Part shown: one piece after another, positions 24,527-33,436 of the stretch
How the letters are laid out: every line of letters starts with the position of its first letter
How positions within the stretch are numbered: the stretch's first letter is position 1
NCBI GenBank assembly: GCA_017959065.1
Contig: JAGDBK010000097.1
Location: 1-47,304 of the forward strand
Direction: 5' to 3'
DNA: 47,304 nucleotides
Origin: Clostridia bacterium
GTDB taxonomy: Bacteria; Bacillota; Clostridia; Oscillospirales; CAG-272
Made by a program: the position numbers and the translations under genes
Notes under the pieces: model-generated
What the model was told of the DNA's origin: nothing
Database searches by the model: none
What the model saw: only the letters and a program-made list of their open reading frames with translations

Positions 24527-26483
24527 AATAGCGGTTATCGGAGCCGGGGCAGCCGGTATGACTGCCGCGGGCACGGCCGCATCCTGCGGAGCTGATGTGA
24601 CGGTATTTGAAAAGAACCGCGTCCCGGGGAAAAAGCTCGCGATCACCGGAAAAGGGAGATGCAACGTAATAAACAACTGTACCGTTCCCGAGTTTCTCGA
24701 GAACGTCCCGAGGAACCCGAAGTTTCTCTATACCGCAGTTTCCGGATTCTCACCGGCGGATATTATGGATTTCTTCGAGGGACTCGGGGTCAGGCTCAAG
24801 ACCGAGAGAGGAAGAAGAGTGTTCCCCTGCTCTGACCGGGCGGGCGAGATAGTGGATGCGCTGTACAGATATTCGGAATCGGCCGGAGCGTCTTTCGTGT
24901 TTGATAAAGTCCGCGGTATAGAGAGGGCAGGGGAAGGTTTTGAAATAAGACTCTCAGACGGCGGGACAGAATGGTTTGACAGGGTCATTCTGGCAACAGG
25001 CGGGCTCTCATATCCTTTGACAGGTTCTGACGGTGACGGATACGTGTTCGCCGGAAGACTCGGACACGGGCTGATCGAGCCCAGAGGGTCGCTCGTTCCG
25101 CTTGAAGCGGACAGGGATATATGCAGTCCGCTTATGGGCCTTACACTCAAGAACATCGTTTTTTCTGCAGCGGACGATAAAGGCAGGGAAGTGTATTCCG
25201 AATTCGGGGAAATGCTTTTCACACATTTCGGGATAAGCGGTCCGGTGGTGCTTTCCGCATCCGCGCATATGGATTTTTCCAAGGGTTCAAGATATACCGC
25301 AAAGATAGATCTCAAGCCGGCGCTGGACATGAAGACACTGGACAGGAGGATCCTTTCGGATTTCTCCAAATATGCGAACAGGGACGCTTCCAACGCCTTG
25401 GATGACCTCCTTCCCAAAAAACTCATACTGCCTATGCTGTCCTTCTGCGGGATCGATCCTCACAAGAAGGTCAATTTGATAACAAAAGAAGAGAGAAGAA
25501 GACTTCTTGAGAATCTGAAGAGTCTGAGCATCAGAATCCTGGGCGCCAGGCCTGTCAGAGAGGCGGTTATAACGTCGGGAGGTATACCTGTTAAGGAGAT
25601 AGATCCCAAGACCATGCAGTCAAAACTGGTCCCGGGACTGTATTTCGCCGGCGAGATAATCGACTGCGACGGATATACGGGCGGGTACAATCTCGGGATA
25701 GCTTTCTCGACGGCCAGGCTGGCGGGGAAGTCAGCCGCTGGATCATCCGGAACCGGAAAAAACTCACTGTCCGGATCAGGACAGGATAAGAAAGGAAAAA
25801 GAAAGACAATGAAGATCGCCATAGACGGACCGGGCGGAGCCGGAAAAAGCTATCTGGCAAAGCAGATCGCCAAACGGCTGGGAATCATATATGTCGACAC
25901 CGGCGCACTGTACAGAACTGTTGGTCTGGCGGTGAAACGCGCCGGCATCGACCCGCACGACACAGAAGGGGTGGTTTCGCTTCTCGGCACTTTCAGCATC
26001 GAGATGGAGCACAACGATAACGGACAGAGCGTCCTGCTCGACGGTGAAGATGTCGGGGGTCTGATCCGTACGCAGGAGATATCGATGTATGCATCCGCGG
26101 TATCGGCGATCCCGAAAGTCAGGGAATATCTGTTCTCCGCCCAGAGGGAAATAGCAGAGAAGAACAGCGTGGTCATGGACGGCAGGGATATCGGGACGGT
26201 CATCCTTCCGGATGCGGACGTCAAGATCTTCCTTACTGCATCTCCCGAGACTCGGGCCATGAGAAGATTTCTGGAACTCAAGGAGAAGGGGCCCGATGTC
26301 ACCTACGAGCAGGTGCTGTCGGAAATGACCGAGAGAGACAGGAACGACAGCACCAGAGAGGTTGCTCCTGCGGTTGCCGCGGAAGATGCGGTCGTTCTGG
26401 ACAATACAGATCTCGACGGAGAAGCCACGGCGGACAGAGCCGTTGAGATTATACGTGAAAAGACAGAAGGCAAGAATTTCTGA
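24507..26483 (+). CDS. HI0933-family flavoprotein fused in frame to cytidylate kinase
   Basis: This single 658-residue frame has two complete domains. Residues 1-410 are an HI0933/BaiN-type FAD-dependent oxidoreductase (RIAVIGAGAAGMTAAGTAA dinucleotide site, GKGRCNVINNC, closing FAGEIIDCDGYTGGYNLGIA). Residues ~411-434 are a Gly/Ser/Lys linker (SSGTGKNSLSGSGQDKKGK). Residues 435-658 are (d)CMP kinase (IAIDGPGGAGKS P-loop, YVDTGALYR, VVMDGRDIGTVILPDADVK), which makes CDP/dCDP. These are usually two adjacent genes; here no stop lies between. An internal ATG at 25809, with AAGGA 12 bases upstream, could also yield free kinase. The oxidoreductase start could instead be the ATG at 24495. Confidence 0.88.
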   Translation: MGAGKTRIAVIGAGAAGMTAAGTAASCGADVTVFEKNRVPGKKLAITGKGRCNVINNCTVPEFLENVPRNPKFLYTAVSGFSPADIMDFFEGLGVRLKTERGRRVFPCSDRAGEIVDALYRYSESAGASFVFDKVRGIERAGEGFEIRLSDGGTEWFDRVILATGGLSYPLTGSDGDGYVFAGRLGHGLIEPRGSLVPLEADRDICSPLMGLTLKNIVFSAADDKGREVYSEFGEMLFTHFGISGPVVLSASAHMDFSKGSRYTAKIDLKPALDMKTLDRRILSDFSKYANRDASNALDDLLPKKLILPMLSFCGIDPHKKVNLITKEERRRLLENLKSLSIRILGARPVREAVITSGGIPVKEIDPKTMQSKLVPGLYFAGEIIDCDGYTGGYNLGIAFSTARLAGKSAAGSSGTGKNSLSGSGQDKKGKRKTMKIAIDGPGGAGKSYLAKQIAKRLGIIYVDTGALYRTVGLAVKRAGIDPHDTEGVVSLLGTFSIEMEHNDNGQSVLLDGEDVGGLIRTQEISMYASAVSAIPKVREYLFSAQREIAEKNSVVMDGRDIGTVILPDADVKIFLTASPETRAMRRFLELKEKGPDVTYEQVLSEMTERDRNDSTREVAPAVAAEDAVVLDNTDLDGEATADRAVEIIREKTEGKNF

Positions 26484-26484
26484 C

Positions 26485-27123
26485 ATGGAGAATCTTAAAG
26501 GCTATCTGAAGTTCAAGAAAACTTTCGGGGGTATCATCCGGACCCTGTTTCGGGTCCATGCCCACGGTACGGAGAATGAGCCGGAATCGGGCGGACTGCT
26601 GATATGTGCGAATCACACTTCTCTTTTTGATGTGTTCGTACTTGGCGCAGTCCTGAAAAGGCCGATGCATTTTATGGCAAAGGCGGAACTCTTCAGGATA
26701 CCCGTGCTGAGACGGATGGTAAAGGCCCTCGGAGCCTATCCGGTTGACCGCGGCGGATCGGATGTCTCGGCAATCAAAAAAACGCTGAGATATCTGGAAA
26801 ACGGCGACGCTGTGGGACTGTTCCCTCAAGGCCACAGAAACAAGGGGGTATACCCCGGAGACACCGAAGTGAAGCCAGGGGTCGGGATGATCGCCTACCG
26901 TTCCGGAGTTCAGGTCCTTCCGGTCTTCATCAGTACGAAGAATTACGCGATGAGACTTTTCGGACGCAAGGACGTATATGTCGGGGCTCCGGTGACCCGG
27001 GAGGAACTTGAGTTCTCGTCGGGGGGCATTCAGGAGTACGAGAGAGCTGCGGGGATTGTGTTCGACAGAATACTCGCGCTTGATCCGTTGAGGCCGGCGG
27101 AGAAAGGTCAGCATGGAGATTAA
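26485..27123 (+). CDS. plsC: 1-acyl-sn-glycerol-3-phosphate acyltransferase
   Basis: This 212-residue membrane-associated enzyme adds the second acyl chain to make phosphatidic acid. The catalytic NHTSLFD (H44, D49; the HX4D motif) is present. The substrate-binding loop is FPQGHRN instead of the classical PEGTRS, a variant I recall from other Firmicutes. PVDRGGSD is the conserved middle block. The ATG is one base after the kinase stop. The 3' end overlaps ispH by 11 bases. The order cmk-plsC-ispH/S1 is a conserved clostridial cluster. Confidence 0.93.
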   Translation: MENLKGYLKFKKTFGGIIRTLFRVHAHGTENEPESGGLLICANHTSLFDVFVLGAVLKRPMHFMAKAELFRIPVLRRMVKALGAYPVDRGGSDVSAIKKTLRYLENGDAVGLFPQGHRNKGVYPGDTEVKPGVGMIAYRSGVQVLPVFISTKNYAMRLFGRKDVYVGAPVTREELEFSSGGIQEYERAAGIVFDRILALDPLRPAEKGQHGD

Positions 27124-29218
27124 AGTCGCGCAGAACGCAGGGTTCTGCTTCGGAGTGAGAAGAGCCGCCAGCAAGCTTGAAGAACTGATAGAGGAAAACA
27201 AAGGCGGCAACGGCATATTCACGCTCGGCGAGATCATTCACAATCCAGACTACATGAATGAACTGATGAAGGCCGGAGTCAGGATACTTGATCAGGACAG
27301 ATGGTATGAGGTCATTCGCGCCGAACTTGAGGCGGGCAGGGACTGCCGGCTTCTAATAAGGACTCACGGGATAGCCAGGTCGGAGAAGGAAAAAGCGGCC
27401 GCCCTTGCACGGGAGTTTCCGGAAAAGCTGCATGTCGAGGACTGCACCTGTCCTTACGTAAGCAAGATTCACGCAATCGCCGACAGGGAATCCGGCCCCG
27501 GGACCGTGTTCATGGTATACGGATCCGCCGATCATCCCGAGGTGATCGGGATCGTCAGCCATGTCAGCGGAAAGTGTTTTGTCTTCTCTTCGGCGGAGGA
27601 GGCCGAGAGGACGGTAATGTCCTTCTCCGAGGAGGATAAAAAGCTCCGCGCGGTGCTTGTCGCGCAGACCACGCAGAGGCTTTCAGAGTGGAAAAAAATT
27701 CGAGAAATTATCGAAAAGGTATATACAAACGTATCTATTTTTGATACAATATGCAGTGTTACTGAAAAAAGGCAGGAAGAGGCTGAAAGCCTTGCCGGAG
27801 AGTGTGACGCGGTAGTCGTGATCGGCGGCGCCAACAGCTCCAACACCGTAAAACTGTACGAGATCTGCAGAAGGATCTGCAGCAGATCTTATCTTATTCA
27901 GAATTCCGGTGAACTGCATTTGATCGGTGACGACGTATTCCGACCGGATATGAAGGTCGGGATCACTGCCGGCGCTTCTACGCCGGACCGCATCATACAG
28001 GAGGTTAGGGACATTATGAGCGAAGAAATGGTTTCTGAGAAGACAGAAAATTTTGAGGAACTGCTTGAATCATCACTGAAAACTTTAAATACAGGGGATA
28101 CGGTAGTCGGCAAGGTCATATCCATAAAGCCGAATGAAATTCAGCTTGACCTTGGCACGAAAGTGACAGGCACGATCGCTATCGATCAGATAACCGACGA
28201 TCCGACGGCGAAGCTTGACGAAATGTTCAAGATCGGCGACGAGGTCGAGGCATTCGTTATCCGTGTGAGTGATGTCGAAGGCATCGCAGCGCTTTCGAAG
28301 AAGCGCGTTGACTCCCATAAGAACTGGACCCGTATCGTATCCGCCCATGAAAGCGGAGAGATACTCGAGGGGAAGATCGTGGAGGCTGTCAAGGGCGGCG
28401 TGATAATTTCGCTGTTCTCCAACAAGGTGTTCATCCCTGCATCCCACACGGGACTCAAGGCGGATGAGGACCTCAGCCAGCTCGTCGGAACCAAGCAGCG
28501 CGTGAAGATCATTGAGATCAAGCCTGAGGCTCATCGCGCATACGCGTCGATCAGACTGGTCGCACGCGAGGAAAAGAAGGCAGCGGAAGCGAAGATCTGG
28601 AATGAGATCGAGGAAGGCAAGACATATACCGGTGTCGTAAGAAGTCTCACCTCATACGGAGCGTTCGTCGATATCGGCGGAGTAGACGGCATGGTCCACA
28701 ATACGGAGCTTTCCTGGAAGCGTATCAAGCATCCGTCCGAAGTGGTTCACGTCGGCGACAGCATAGTCGTTTTCGTAAAGGCTTTCGACCGCGAGAAAAA
28801 GAGGATCTCTCTCGGATACAAGAGAGACGAGGACAATCCGTGGTTCCTGTTCAATCAGAAATATGCCGTCGGTGATATCGCTGAGGTCAAGATAGTCAGT
28901 TTCACTCCGTTCGGAGCTTTCGCAGAGATAGTTGACGGCGTTGACGGACTTATCCACATCTCCCAGATCACCGACCACAAGATCGGTAATCCGTCTGAGG
29001 TTCTCGAACTCGGTTCTATGGTTACCGTAAAGATCATCGGTATAGATCAGGAAAACTGCAAAGTCAACCTGTCCATCCGGGCCCTTATGGAAGAAGAGAA
29101 GGAAGCCGCTGCAGAAGCTGCCTCCGAAGAGGTCCAGGACTACGAGGAGCCTGTATATTCCAGTGATAACCCCGATGAGAGCAAATACGTCAGCGGGGAA
29201 TCAGAAGACGCTGAGTGA
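27113..29218 (+). CDS. ispH: IspH fused to ribosomal protein S1-like domains
   Basis: This 701-residue bifunctional protein has HMB-PP reductase (residues 1-300), the last step of the MEP isoprenoid pathway. Its [4Fe-4S] ligands are C12, C113 and C214, with H43, H85, H141, E143 and the NSSNT motif (241-245). Residues ~328-655 form four S1 RNA-binding repeats, for example GVVRSLTSYGAFVDIGGVDG and VGDIAEVKIVSFTPFGAFAE, followed by an acidic tail. This fusion is known in Clostridia and links isoprenoid synthesis with a translation or RNA-binding factor. The start overlaps plsC. A terminator-like hairpin follows. Confidence 0.96.
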   Translation: MEIKVAQNAGFCFGVRRAASKLEELIEENKGGNGIFTLGEIIHNPDYMNELMKAGVRILDQDRWYEVIRAELEAGRDCRLLIRTHGIARSEKEKAAALAREFPEKLHVEDCTCPYVSKIHAIADRESGPGTVFMVYGSADHPEVIGIVSHVSGKCFVFSSAEEAERTVMSFSEEDKKLRAVLVAQTTQRLSEWKKIREIIEKVYTNVSIFDTICSVTEKRQEEAESLAGECDAVVVIGGANSSNTVKLYEICRRICSRSYLIQNSGELHLIGDDVFRPDMKVGITAGASTPDRIIQEVRDIMSEEMVSEKTENFEELLESSLKTLNTGDTVVGKVISIKPNEIQLDLGTKVTGTIAIDQITDDPTAKLDEMFKIGDEVEAFVIRVSDVEGIAALSKKRVDSHKNWTRIVSAHESGEILEGKIVEAVKGGVIISLFSNKVFIPASHTGLKADEDLSQLVGTKQRVKIIEIKPEAHRAYASIRLVAREEKKAAEAKIWNEIEEGKTYTGVVRSLTSYGAFVDIGGVDGMVHNTELSWKRIKHPSEVVHVGDSIVVFVKAFDREKKRISLGYKRDEDNPWFLFNQKYAVGDIAEVKIVSFTPFGAFAEIVDGVDGLIHISQITDHKIGNPSEVLELGSMVTVKIIGIDQENCKVNLSIRALMEEEKEAAAEAASEEVQDYEEPVYSSDNPDESKYVSGESEDAE

Positions 29219-29234
29219 CTCAGATTTTTTTCCG

Positions 29235-29269
29235 GGGCTGCCGCAAAGGCAGCCCTTTGGAGTTTTTTT
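29235..29269 (+). terminator. Terminator after ispH-S1
   Basis: An 8-bp stem, GGGCTGCC/GGCAGCCC (29235-29242, 29248-29255), with loop GCAAA is followed by TTT and then seven T residues after GGAG. Readthrough may feed the HAD gene, for which no good promoter is visible. Confidence 0.8.
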
Positions 29270-29291
29270 GAAGAAAAGGAAGGTAACAGTC

Positions 29292-29942
29292 ATGGGCTTT
29301 TCAGCGGCAGTGTTCGATCTTGACGGGACTCTGCTCGATACTCTTGACGATATTACGGATGCGGTCAATTACACGCTCAGGCATTTCGGGAAGCCCGAGG
29401 TCACAAGGGATCAGGTAAGGAGATACACAGGATACGGCGCCGCTTTCCTCATCAAATCCGCATCAAAGGCTGAAGGTGCTGAACTGGAGAAGATGCTCCC
29501 GTTTTACTGCGGCTACTATTACGACCATGTCAACGTCAAGACCGCACCTTATCCGGGAACGGTGGAGCTTATCACAAATCTCAGCGCCTGCGGGGTCAAG
29601 TGTTCAGTCGTATCCAACAAGCCCGATGCGGCAGTTAAAAGCCTCATGAGCATCCATTTTCCCGATGTCTTCGATTTCATCGCCGGCGGAAGACCGGATC
29701 TTAAACTGAAGCCGGAACCTGACGGGATCCTTATGGCAGTGAATGCATCCGGGCGCAGTATGGATGAAGCTGTTTTTATCGGAGACAGCGAATCGGACAT
29801 CAAAGCTGCCGGAAACGCGGGGATCCCCGTGATCTCGGTCCTTTGGGGGTTCAGAAAAGAAGAGGACCTGGAAGATCTCTCGCCGGATTATTTCGCCGCA
29901 AATGTAAAGGAACTTGAAAGAATAATTCTGGGAAAAGCATAG
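29292..29942 (+). CDS. HAD-family phosphatase, phosphoglycolate phosphatase-like
   Basis: This 216-residue haloacid dehalogenase-superfamily hydrolase has motif I DLDGTLLDT (nucleophile D9, D11), motif II SNKPD, motif III lysine in KLKPEPDG and motif IV GDSESD. A helical cap lies between motifs I and II, the Gph/PgmB subclass. It likely dephosphorylates small sugar phosphates or phosphoglycolate; the substrate is not fixed by sequence. The ATG at 29292 follows a GGAAGG site. It is 21 bases upstream of argS. Confidence 0.92.
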   Translation: MGFSAAVFDLDGTLLDTLDDITDAVNYTLRHFGKPEVTRDQVRRYTGYGAAFLIKSASKAEGAELEKMLPFYCGYYYDHVNVKTAPYPGTVELITNLSACGVKCSVVSNKPDAAVKSLMSIHFPDVFDFIAGGRPDLKLKPEPDGILMAVNASGRSMDEAVFIGDSESDIKAAGNAGIPVISVLWGFRKEEDLEDLSPDYFAANVKELERIILGKA

Positions 29943-29963
29943 ACGGGTGCGGAAAGGGAAACA

Positions 29964-31673
29964 ATGCAGAAACTGAAAAAGGAGATCTGCGAGAATCTGA
30001 AAAGGAAACTCGACGGACTTAACGATATGCACGGACTGACCGTGTCTGAGATAGAAGAATTCATTGAAACTCCTCCGGATCCGGCTATGGGGGATTTTGC
30101 TTTCCCATGTTTCAGGCTGAGCAGGGTACTTCGCAAAGCTCCGGCCCAGATAGCAAAGGAACTTGAAGAAGGTCTTTCCGTCAGGGGAATATCCAAAGTA
30201 GAGAGTTCCGGCCCATACCTCAACTTTTTCGTTGACAGTTCCTATCTGCCGGAGATAGTTGATTCAATAGTATCGCTCGGAGAAAAATACGGGAGCGCCG
30301 ATATCGGTCACGGAGGCAACGTCGTCCTGGACTATTCCTCGCCGAATGTAGCAAAGCCATTCCATATCGGTCATCTCGGAACGACAGTCATCGGGCATTC
30401 GCTCAAGAAGATCCATTCGTTCGTGGGATACAACTGCATCGGGATCAATCATCTCGGAGACTGGGGCACCCAGTTCGGAAAGCTTATTGTCGCATGCCGC
30501 CTGTGGGGCTCGGAGAAGGAGATCGAGGAAGGCGGGATCGATAAACTGGTAGAACTGTATGTGAGATTCCATAAAGAAGCCGAAAGCGATCCTTCACTAG
30601 AGGACGCCGCACGCGCCGAATTTGCCAAGCTGGAGCAGGGAGACCCGGACAATACGGCAATGTGGCGCTGGTTCATTAAGATCAGCATAGAGGAATACAA
30701 AAAGACATACAGGATGCTCGGCATTGAATTCGACAGCTACAACGGAGAGAGCTTCTATACGGACAAGATGCCTGCGGTGGTTGACGAACTCAGAGAGAAG
30801 GGACTTCTGAAAAAAGACGACGGCGCGAGCATAGTCGATCTTTCGGAGTATTCTCTTCCTCCCTGTCTCATACTGAAGAAAGACGGGTCATCTCTCTATC
30901 CCACAAGGGATATAGCAGCGGCACTCTACCGTAACAGGACATATGCTTTCGAAAAATGCATATATGTGACTTCCGCTCAGCAGATACTTCATTTCCAGCA
31001 GTGGTTCAAGGTCGTCGAACTCATGGGGTATGATTTTGCGAAAAAGCTGGTTCACGTCCCGTACGGTACAGTCAGCATTAACGGCACCAAGCTCGCGACG
31101 CGCACCGGAAACGTTGTTCTGCTGAGAGATCTGTTCTCCCTTGCGGTGGAAAAAGTCAAGTCCATCATGGAAGCGAAAAATCCCGACCTTCCAGATCGGG
31201 ATGAAGTCGCGGAGAAGATCGGTGTCAGCGCAATAGTGTTCCATTATCTCATGAACACCAGAAGCCACGACATCAATTTCGTCCTTGACGACGCTCTGGA
31301 CTTCGACGGGAACAGCGGTCCGTATGCACAGTACACATATGCGAGGGCGTGCAGTATAATTGAAAAGGCCGGTGAGTCCGCTCCCGTAGGCGGCGGAACG
31401 GTCACCTCACCGCTTGAATCCGATCTCATAAAGGTGCTTGCCGAGTTCCCGGAAAAGGTGCTGGTAGCATTGAGAGAATATGAGCCTTCCGTAATCGTAA
31501 GATATATTCTCGATGTTTGCTACTCATTCAACCGCATGTATCACGAATGCCGCATACTGAACGCAGAGAACAGCGATGTCCGAGATTTCAGAGTCAAGTT
31601 GACTCGCGCGGTCAGGACGGTACTGGGAAACGCCTTCGATCTGGTCTGCATTTCAAAGACAGAGAAGATCTGA
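29964..31673 (+). CDS. argS: Arginine--tRNA ligase
   Basis: This 569-residue class I synthetase attaches arginine to tRNA-Arg. The HIGH signature is SSPNVAKPFHIGHLGTTVIG. The KMSKS position is the degenerate INGTKLATRTGNVV usual in ArgRS. The N-terminal Add-1 domain (GDFAFPCFRLSRVLRKAP) and the helical DALR anticodon-binding domain at the end (YSFNRMYHECRILNAEN) are complete. The AAAGGGAA site precedes the ATG. It is grouped with the HAD gene and followed by yebC. Confidence 0.97.
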   Translation: MQKLKKEICENLKRKLDGLNDMHGLTVSEIEEFIETPPDPAMGDFAFPCFRLSRVLRKAPAQIAKELEEGLSVRGISKVESSGPYLNFFVDSSYLPEIVDSIVSLGEKYGSADIGHGGNVVLDYSSPNVAKPFHIGHLGTTVIGHSLKKIHSFVGYNCIGINHLGDWGTQFGKLIVACRLWGSEKEIEEGGIDKLVELYVRFHKEAESDPSLEDAARAEFAKLEQGDPDNTAMWRWFIKISIEEYKKTYRMLGIEFDSYNGESFYTDKMPAVVDELREKGLLKKDDGASIVDLSEYSLPPCLILKKDGSSLYPTRDIAAALYRNRTYAFEKCIYVTSAQQILHFQQWFKVVELMGYDFAKKLVHVPYGTVSINGTKLATRTGNVVLLRDLFSLAVEKVKSIMEAKNPDLPDRDEVAEKIGVSAIVFHYLMNTRSHDINFVLDDALDFDGNSGPYAQYTYARACSIIEKAGESAPVGGGTVTSPLESDLIKVLAEFPEKVLVALREYEPSVIVRYILDVCYSFNRMYHECRILNAENSDVRDFRVKLTRAVRTVLGNAFDLVCISKTEKI

Positions 31674-31718
31674 AAACACAAAACGAAATTATTACATTTG
31701 TATACAGGGAGAGTATTT

Positions 31719-32444
31719 ATGTCAGGTCACAGTAAATGGAAAAACATAATGCACAAAAAGGAAAAGACAGACGCCCAGAGGGCAAAAGTCTTTACCAAGA
31801 TCGGCAAAGAAATAGCGGTGGCAGTCAGGGACGGCGGCCCTGATCCGGTGTCCAACGGCAAGCTTCGGGATCTGATTGCGAAGGCGAAAAGCAGCAATGT
31901 TCCGAATGACAATATTGAGAGGATCATCAAAAAAGCCAGCAGCAGCGATGCCGACAATTACGAAGAAGTGACTTACGAGGGATACGGGCCTGCCGGCATC
32001 GCAGTCATCGTTGAAGCCATGACGGACAACCGCAACCGTACCGGAGGAGACGTAAGGCATTTCTTTGACAAGTACGGCGGAAATCTGGGACAGCCCGGGT
32101 GCGTCGCGTACCTTTTCAGTGAACAGGGGACCATCATAATACTTCGCGAGGGAATAGACGAGGACAAGCTTATGGAGGACGCTCTGGAAGCGGGAGCATC
32201 CGATTTTGAGTCCGATGAGGAATTCTTTGAGATAAGCACAGAGCCTTCGGATGTTTATGCCGTCAGAGAAGCGCTGGAGAAAAAAGGGTATGCGATCGAA
32301 TCGTCCGAGGTGGAAAAAGTTCCGTCTGTATACGTGAAACTGGAGAACGAGGACGATATAAAGAACATGAACAATCTCCTCGAGCATCTTGAGGACAGTG
32401 ACGATATCTCAAACATTTATCATAACTGGGAAAACGAAGAATGA
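31719..32444 (+). CDS. YebC/PmpR-family regulatory protein
   Basis: This 241-residue protein begins MSGHSKWKNIMHKKEKTD, the family signature. It contains YEGYGPAGIAVIVEAMTDN and the acidic C-terminal part. Members are described as DNA-binding regulators, and a YebC2-type group also helps ribosomes pass polyproline stretches; which applies here is not decidable by eye. An AGGGAGAG site lies ahead of the ATG, and the longer frame from 31698 lacks one. It is the last gene of this plus-strand block before a strong terminator. Confidence 0.95.
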   Translation: MSGHSKWKNIMHKKEKTDAQRAKVFTKIGKEIAVAVRDGGPDPVSNGKLRDLIAKAKSSNVPNDNIERIIKKASSSDADNYEEVTYEGYGPAGIAVIVEAMTDNRNRTGGDVRHFFDKYGGNLGQPGCVAYLFSEQGTIIILREGIDEDKLMEDALEAGASDFESDEEFFEISTEPSDVYAVREALEKKGYAIESSEVEKVPSVYVKLENEDDIKNMNNLLEHLEDSDDISNIYHNWENEE

Positions 32445-32500
32445 TATCCGTTCATTCCGCGGCCCGGTAGACTGCGGATATTACTGCCCATAACAAAAGA

Positions 32501-32543
32501 TCTGCCCGCGGCTTTGAAACAAAGTCGCGGGCAGAGTGTTTTT
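32501..32543. terminator. Terminator after yebC, shared with ribU
   Basis: A 15-bp stem (32501-32515 with 32521-32535, one G-T pair; TCTGCCCGCG and CGCGGGCAGA at the base) is followed by GTGTTTTT on the plus strand. On the minus strand it is followed by TCTTTTGTT, so it probably serves the converging ribU transcript too. Confidence 0.88.
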
Positions 32544-32568
32544 CGGCGGAAAAGGCGTTCGTATCCAG

Positions 32569-33126
32569 TCATCCAAGTCCAATGCTCTTCAGTACCCTGG
32601 CTTTCTCCAGAACGGTGAAGATAAGGAATGCAAGAACTGCGTTTATTAGAGATTTCAGGAAATTGAAGAGAATGATCAGCGGAAGATAGGAAACGACAGC
32701 GGAGACAGGCTGGCCCATGAATATCGGCGTCACTATAAGATTAGCCGGAATCATCACTGCGGTGACAGCTATGATTCCGATTCCCAGATACAAAGGAAGA
32801 TGATATGATTTCTTTCTGCGCCGCGAGAGAAGTCCCACGCTGAGAACGAATGTTCCTGTCGAGATAATGTGCATGATTATTCCGTATACGCCGCTGTTGA
32901 ACGATACCGTCAGTCCCTGTATAATGGCAACTATGAGCGTTACCGCGATTCCGTAAACCGGTCCCAGGACGACTGAGGTGATTAGGATCGGGATGTCGGC
33001 CGGGTCATATTCGAGGAAGGCCAGCGCCGGTATCAGCGGAAAATGGATGAATGTCACCAGAACGATCGAGAGGGCTGCCAGGACCCCGGCAAAAGCGAGC
33101 TTGAATGCGATACTGTTTCTGTTCAC
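32569..33126 (-). CDS. ribU: ECF transporter S component, riboflavin type
   Basis: This 185-residue membrane protein has five to six hydrophobic segments and the RibU-like N-terminal pattern HFPLIPALAFLEYDPADIPI. RibU binds riboflavin and works with the shared EcfA/A'/T module, which is not in this window. I choose the GTG at 33126 (MNRNSIAFKLAF...) because GGAGG lies 9 bases upstream; a TTG at 33144 would contain that site. An FMN riboswitch with a terminator directly upstream confirms flavin-linked control. Confidence 0.92.
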   Translation of the reverse strand: MNRNSIAFKLAFAGVLAALSIVLVTFIHFPLIPALAFLEYDPADIPILITSVVLGPVYGIAVTLIVAIIQGLTVSFNSGVYGIIMHIISTGTFVLSVGLLSRRRKKSYHLPLYLGIGIIAVTAVMIPANLIVTPIFMGQPVSAVVSYLPLIILFNFLKSLINAVLAFLIFTVLEKARVLKSIGLG

Positions 33127-33160
33127 TAGAGGATACCTCCACAAATAAAATGCGGGGCAT

Positions 33161-33185
33161 AAAAAAACGGGACCTTATGGCCCCG
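33161..33185 (-). terminator. Riboswitch expression-platform terminator
   Basis: On the minus strand the 7-bp stem CGGGGCC/GGTCCCG (33185-33179, 33174-33168) is followed by seven T residues. It lies between the FMN aptamer and the ribU start, so FMN binding is expected to favour it and stop ribU transcription. Confidence 0.85.
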
Positions 33186-33229
33186 GGGCAGACAGTGTAT
33201 GTTTCGTCAGAAAACGCGCGCCGTATACC

Positions 33230-33340
33230 TCTTCTTCCATCCGGACTGTAACCGTCGGTACGGGGATCTCACCCGTTCGGCCGCTTGAGGCGGTTCGCAG
33301 ACTATGACTGCCGGTAAGGATTTTCACCTTGCCCCGAAGA
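33230..33340 (-). ncRNA. FMN riboswitch (RFN element)
   Basis: On the minus strand the conserved RFN blocks appear in order: TCTTCGGGGCAAGGTGAAA, CCTTACCGGCAGTCATAGTC, TGCGAACCGC with a variable hairpin, GAACGGGTGAGATCCCCGTA, CCGACGGTTACAGTCCGGAT and GAAGAAGA. The P1 ends TCTTC/GAAGA pair. A terminator follows downstream, so control is by transcription attenuation. It regulates ribU. Confidence 0.97.
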
Positions 33341-33353
33341 TCAATGCATCTGT

Positions 33354-33383
33354 ATTATAGCCTAGTCAATGCATTTCTGTCAA
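33354..33383 (-). promoter_or_regulatory. Promoter of the FMN riboswitch-ribU transcript
   Basis: On the minus strand TTGACA (33378-33383), an 18-bp spacer and TATAAT (33354-33359) place the start just before the aptamer. Confidence 0.85.
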
Positions 33384-33397
33384 TAGAAAAGAGAACG

Positions 33398-33424
33398 AAA
33401 AACCGAACCGCTTTCGGCGGTCCG
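33398..33424 (-). terminator. Intrinsic terminator of murA
   Basis: On the minus strand an 8-bp stem, CGGACCGC/GCGGTTCG (33424-33417, 33411-33404), with loop CGAAA is followed by GTTTTTCGTT. It separates murA from the riboswitch promoter. Confidence 0.85.
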
Positions 33425-33436
33425 GGTCAAATATTG

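Noticed and set aside
23768..24676. 302-codon frame opposite the rpiR gene
   Set aside because: It has no ribosome site or family motif and overlaps two convincing genes on the other strand.
27690..27770. Possible internal promoter (TACAAT) within ispH
   Set aside because: The AT-rich patch has a -10-like box but no -35 at suitable spacing.
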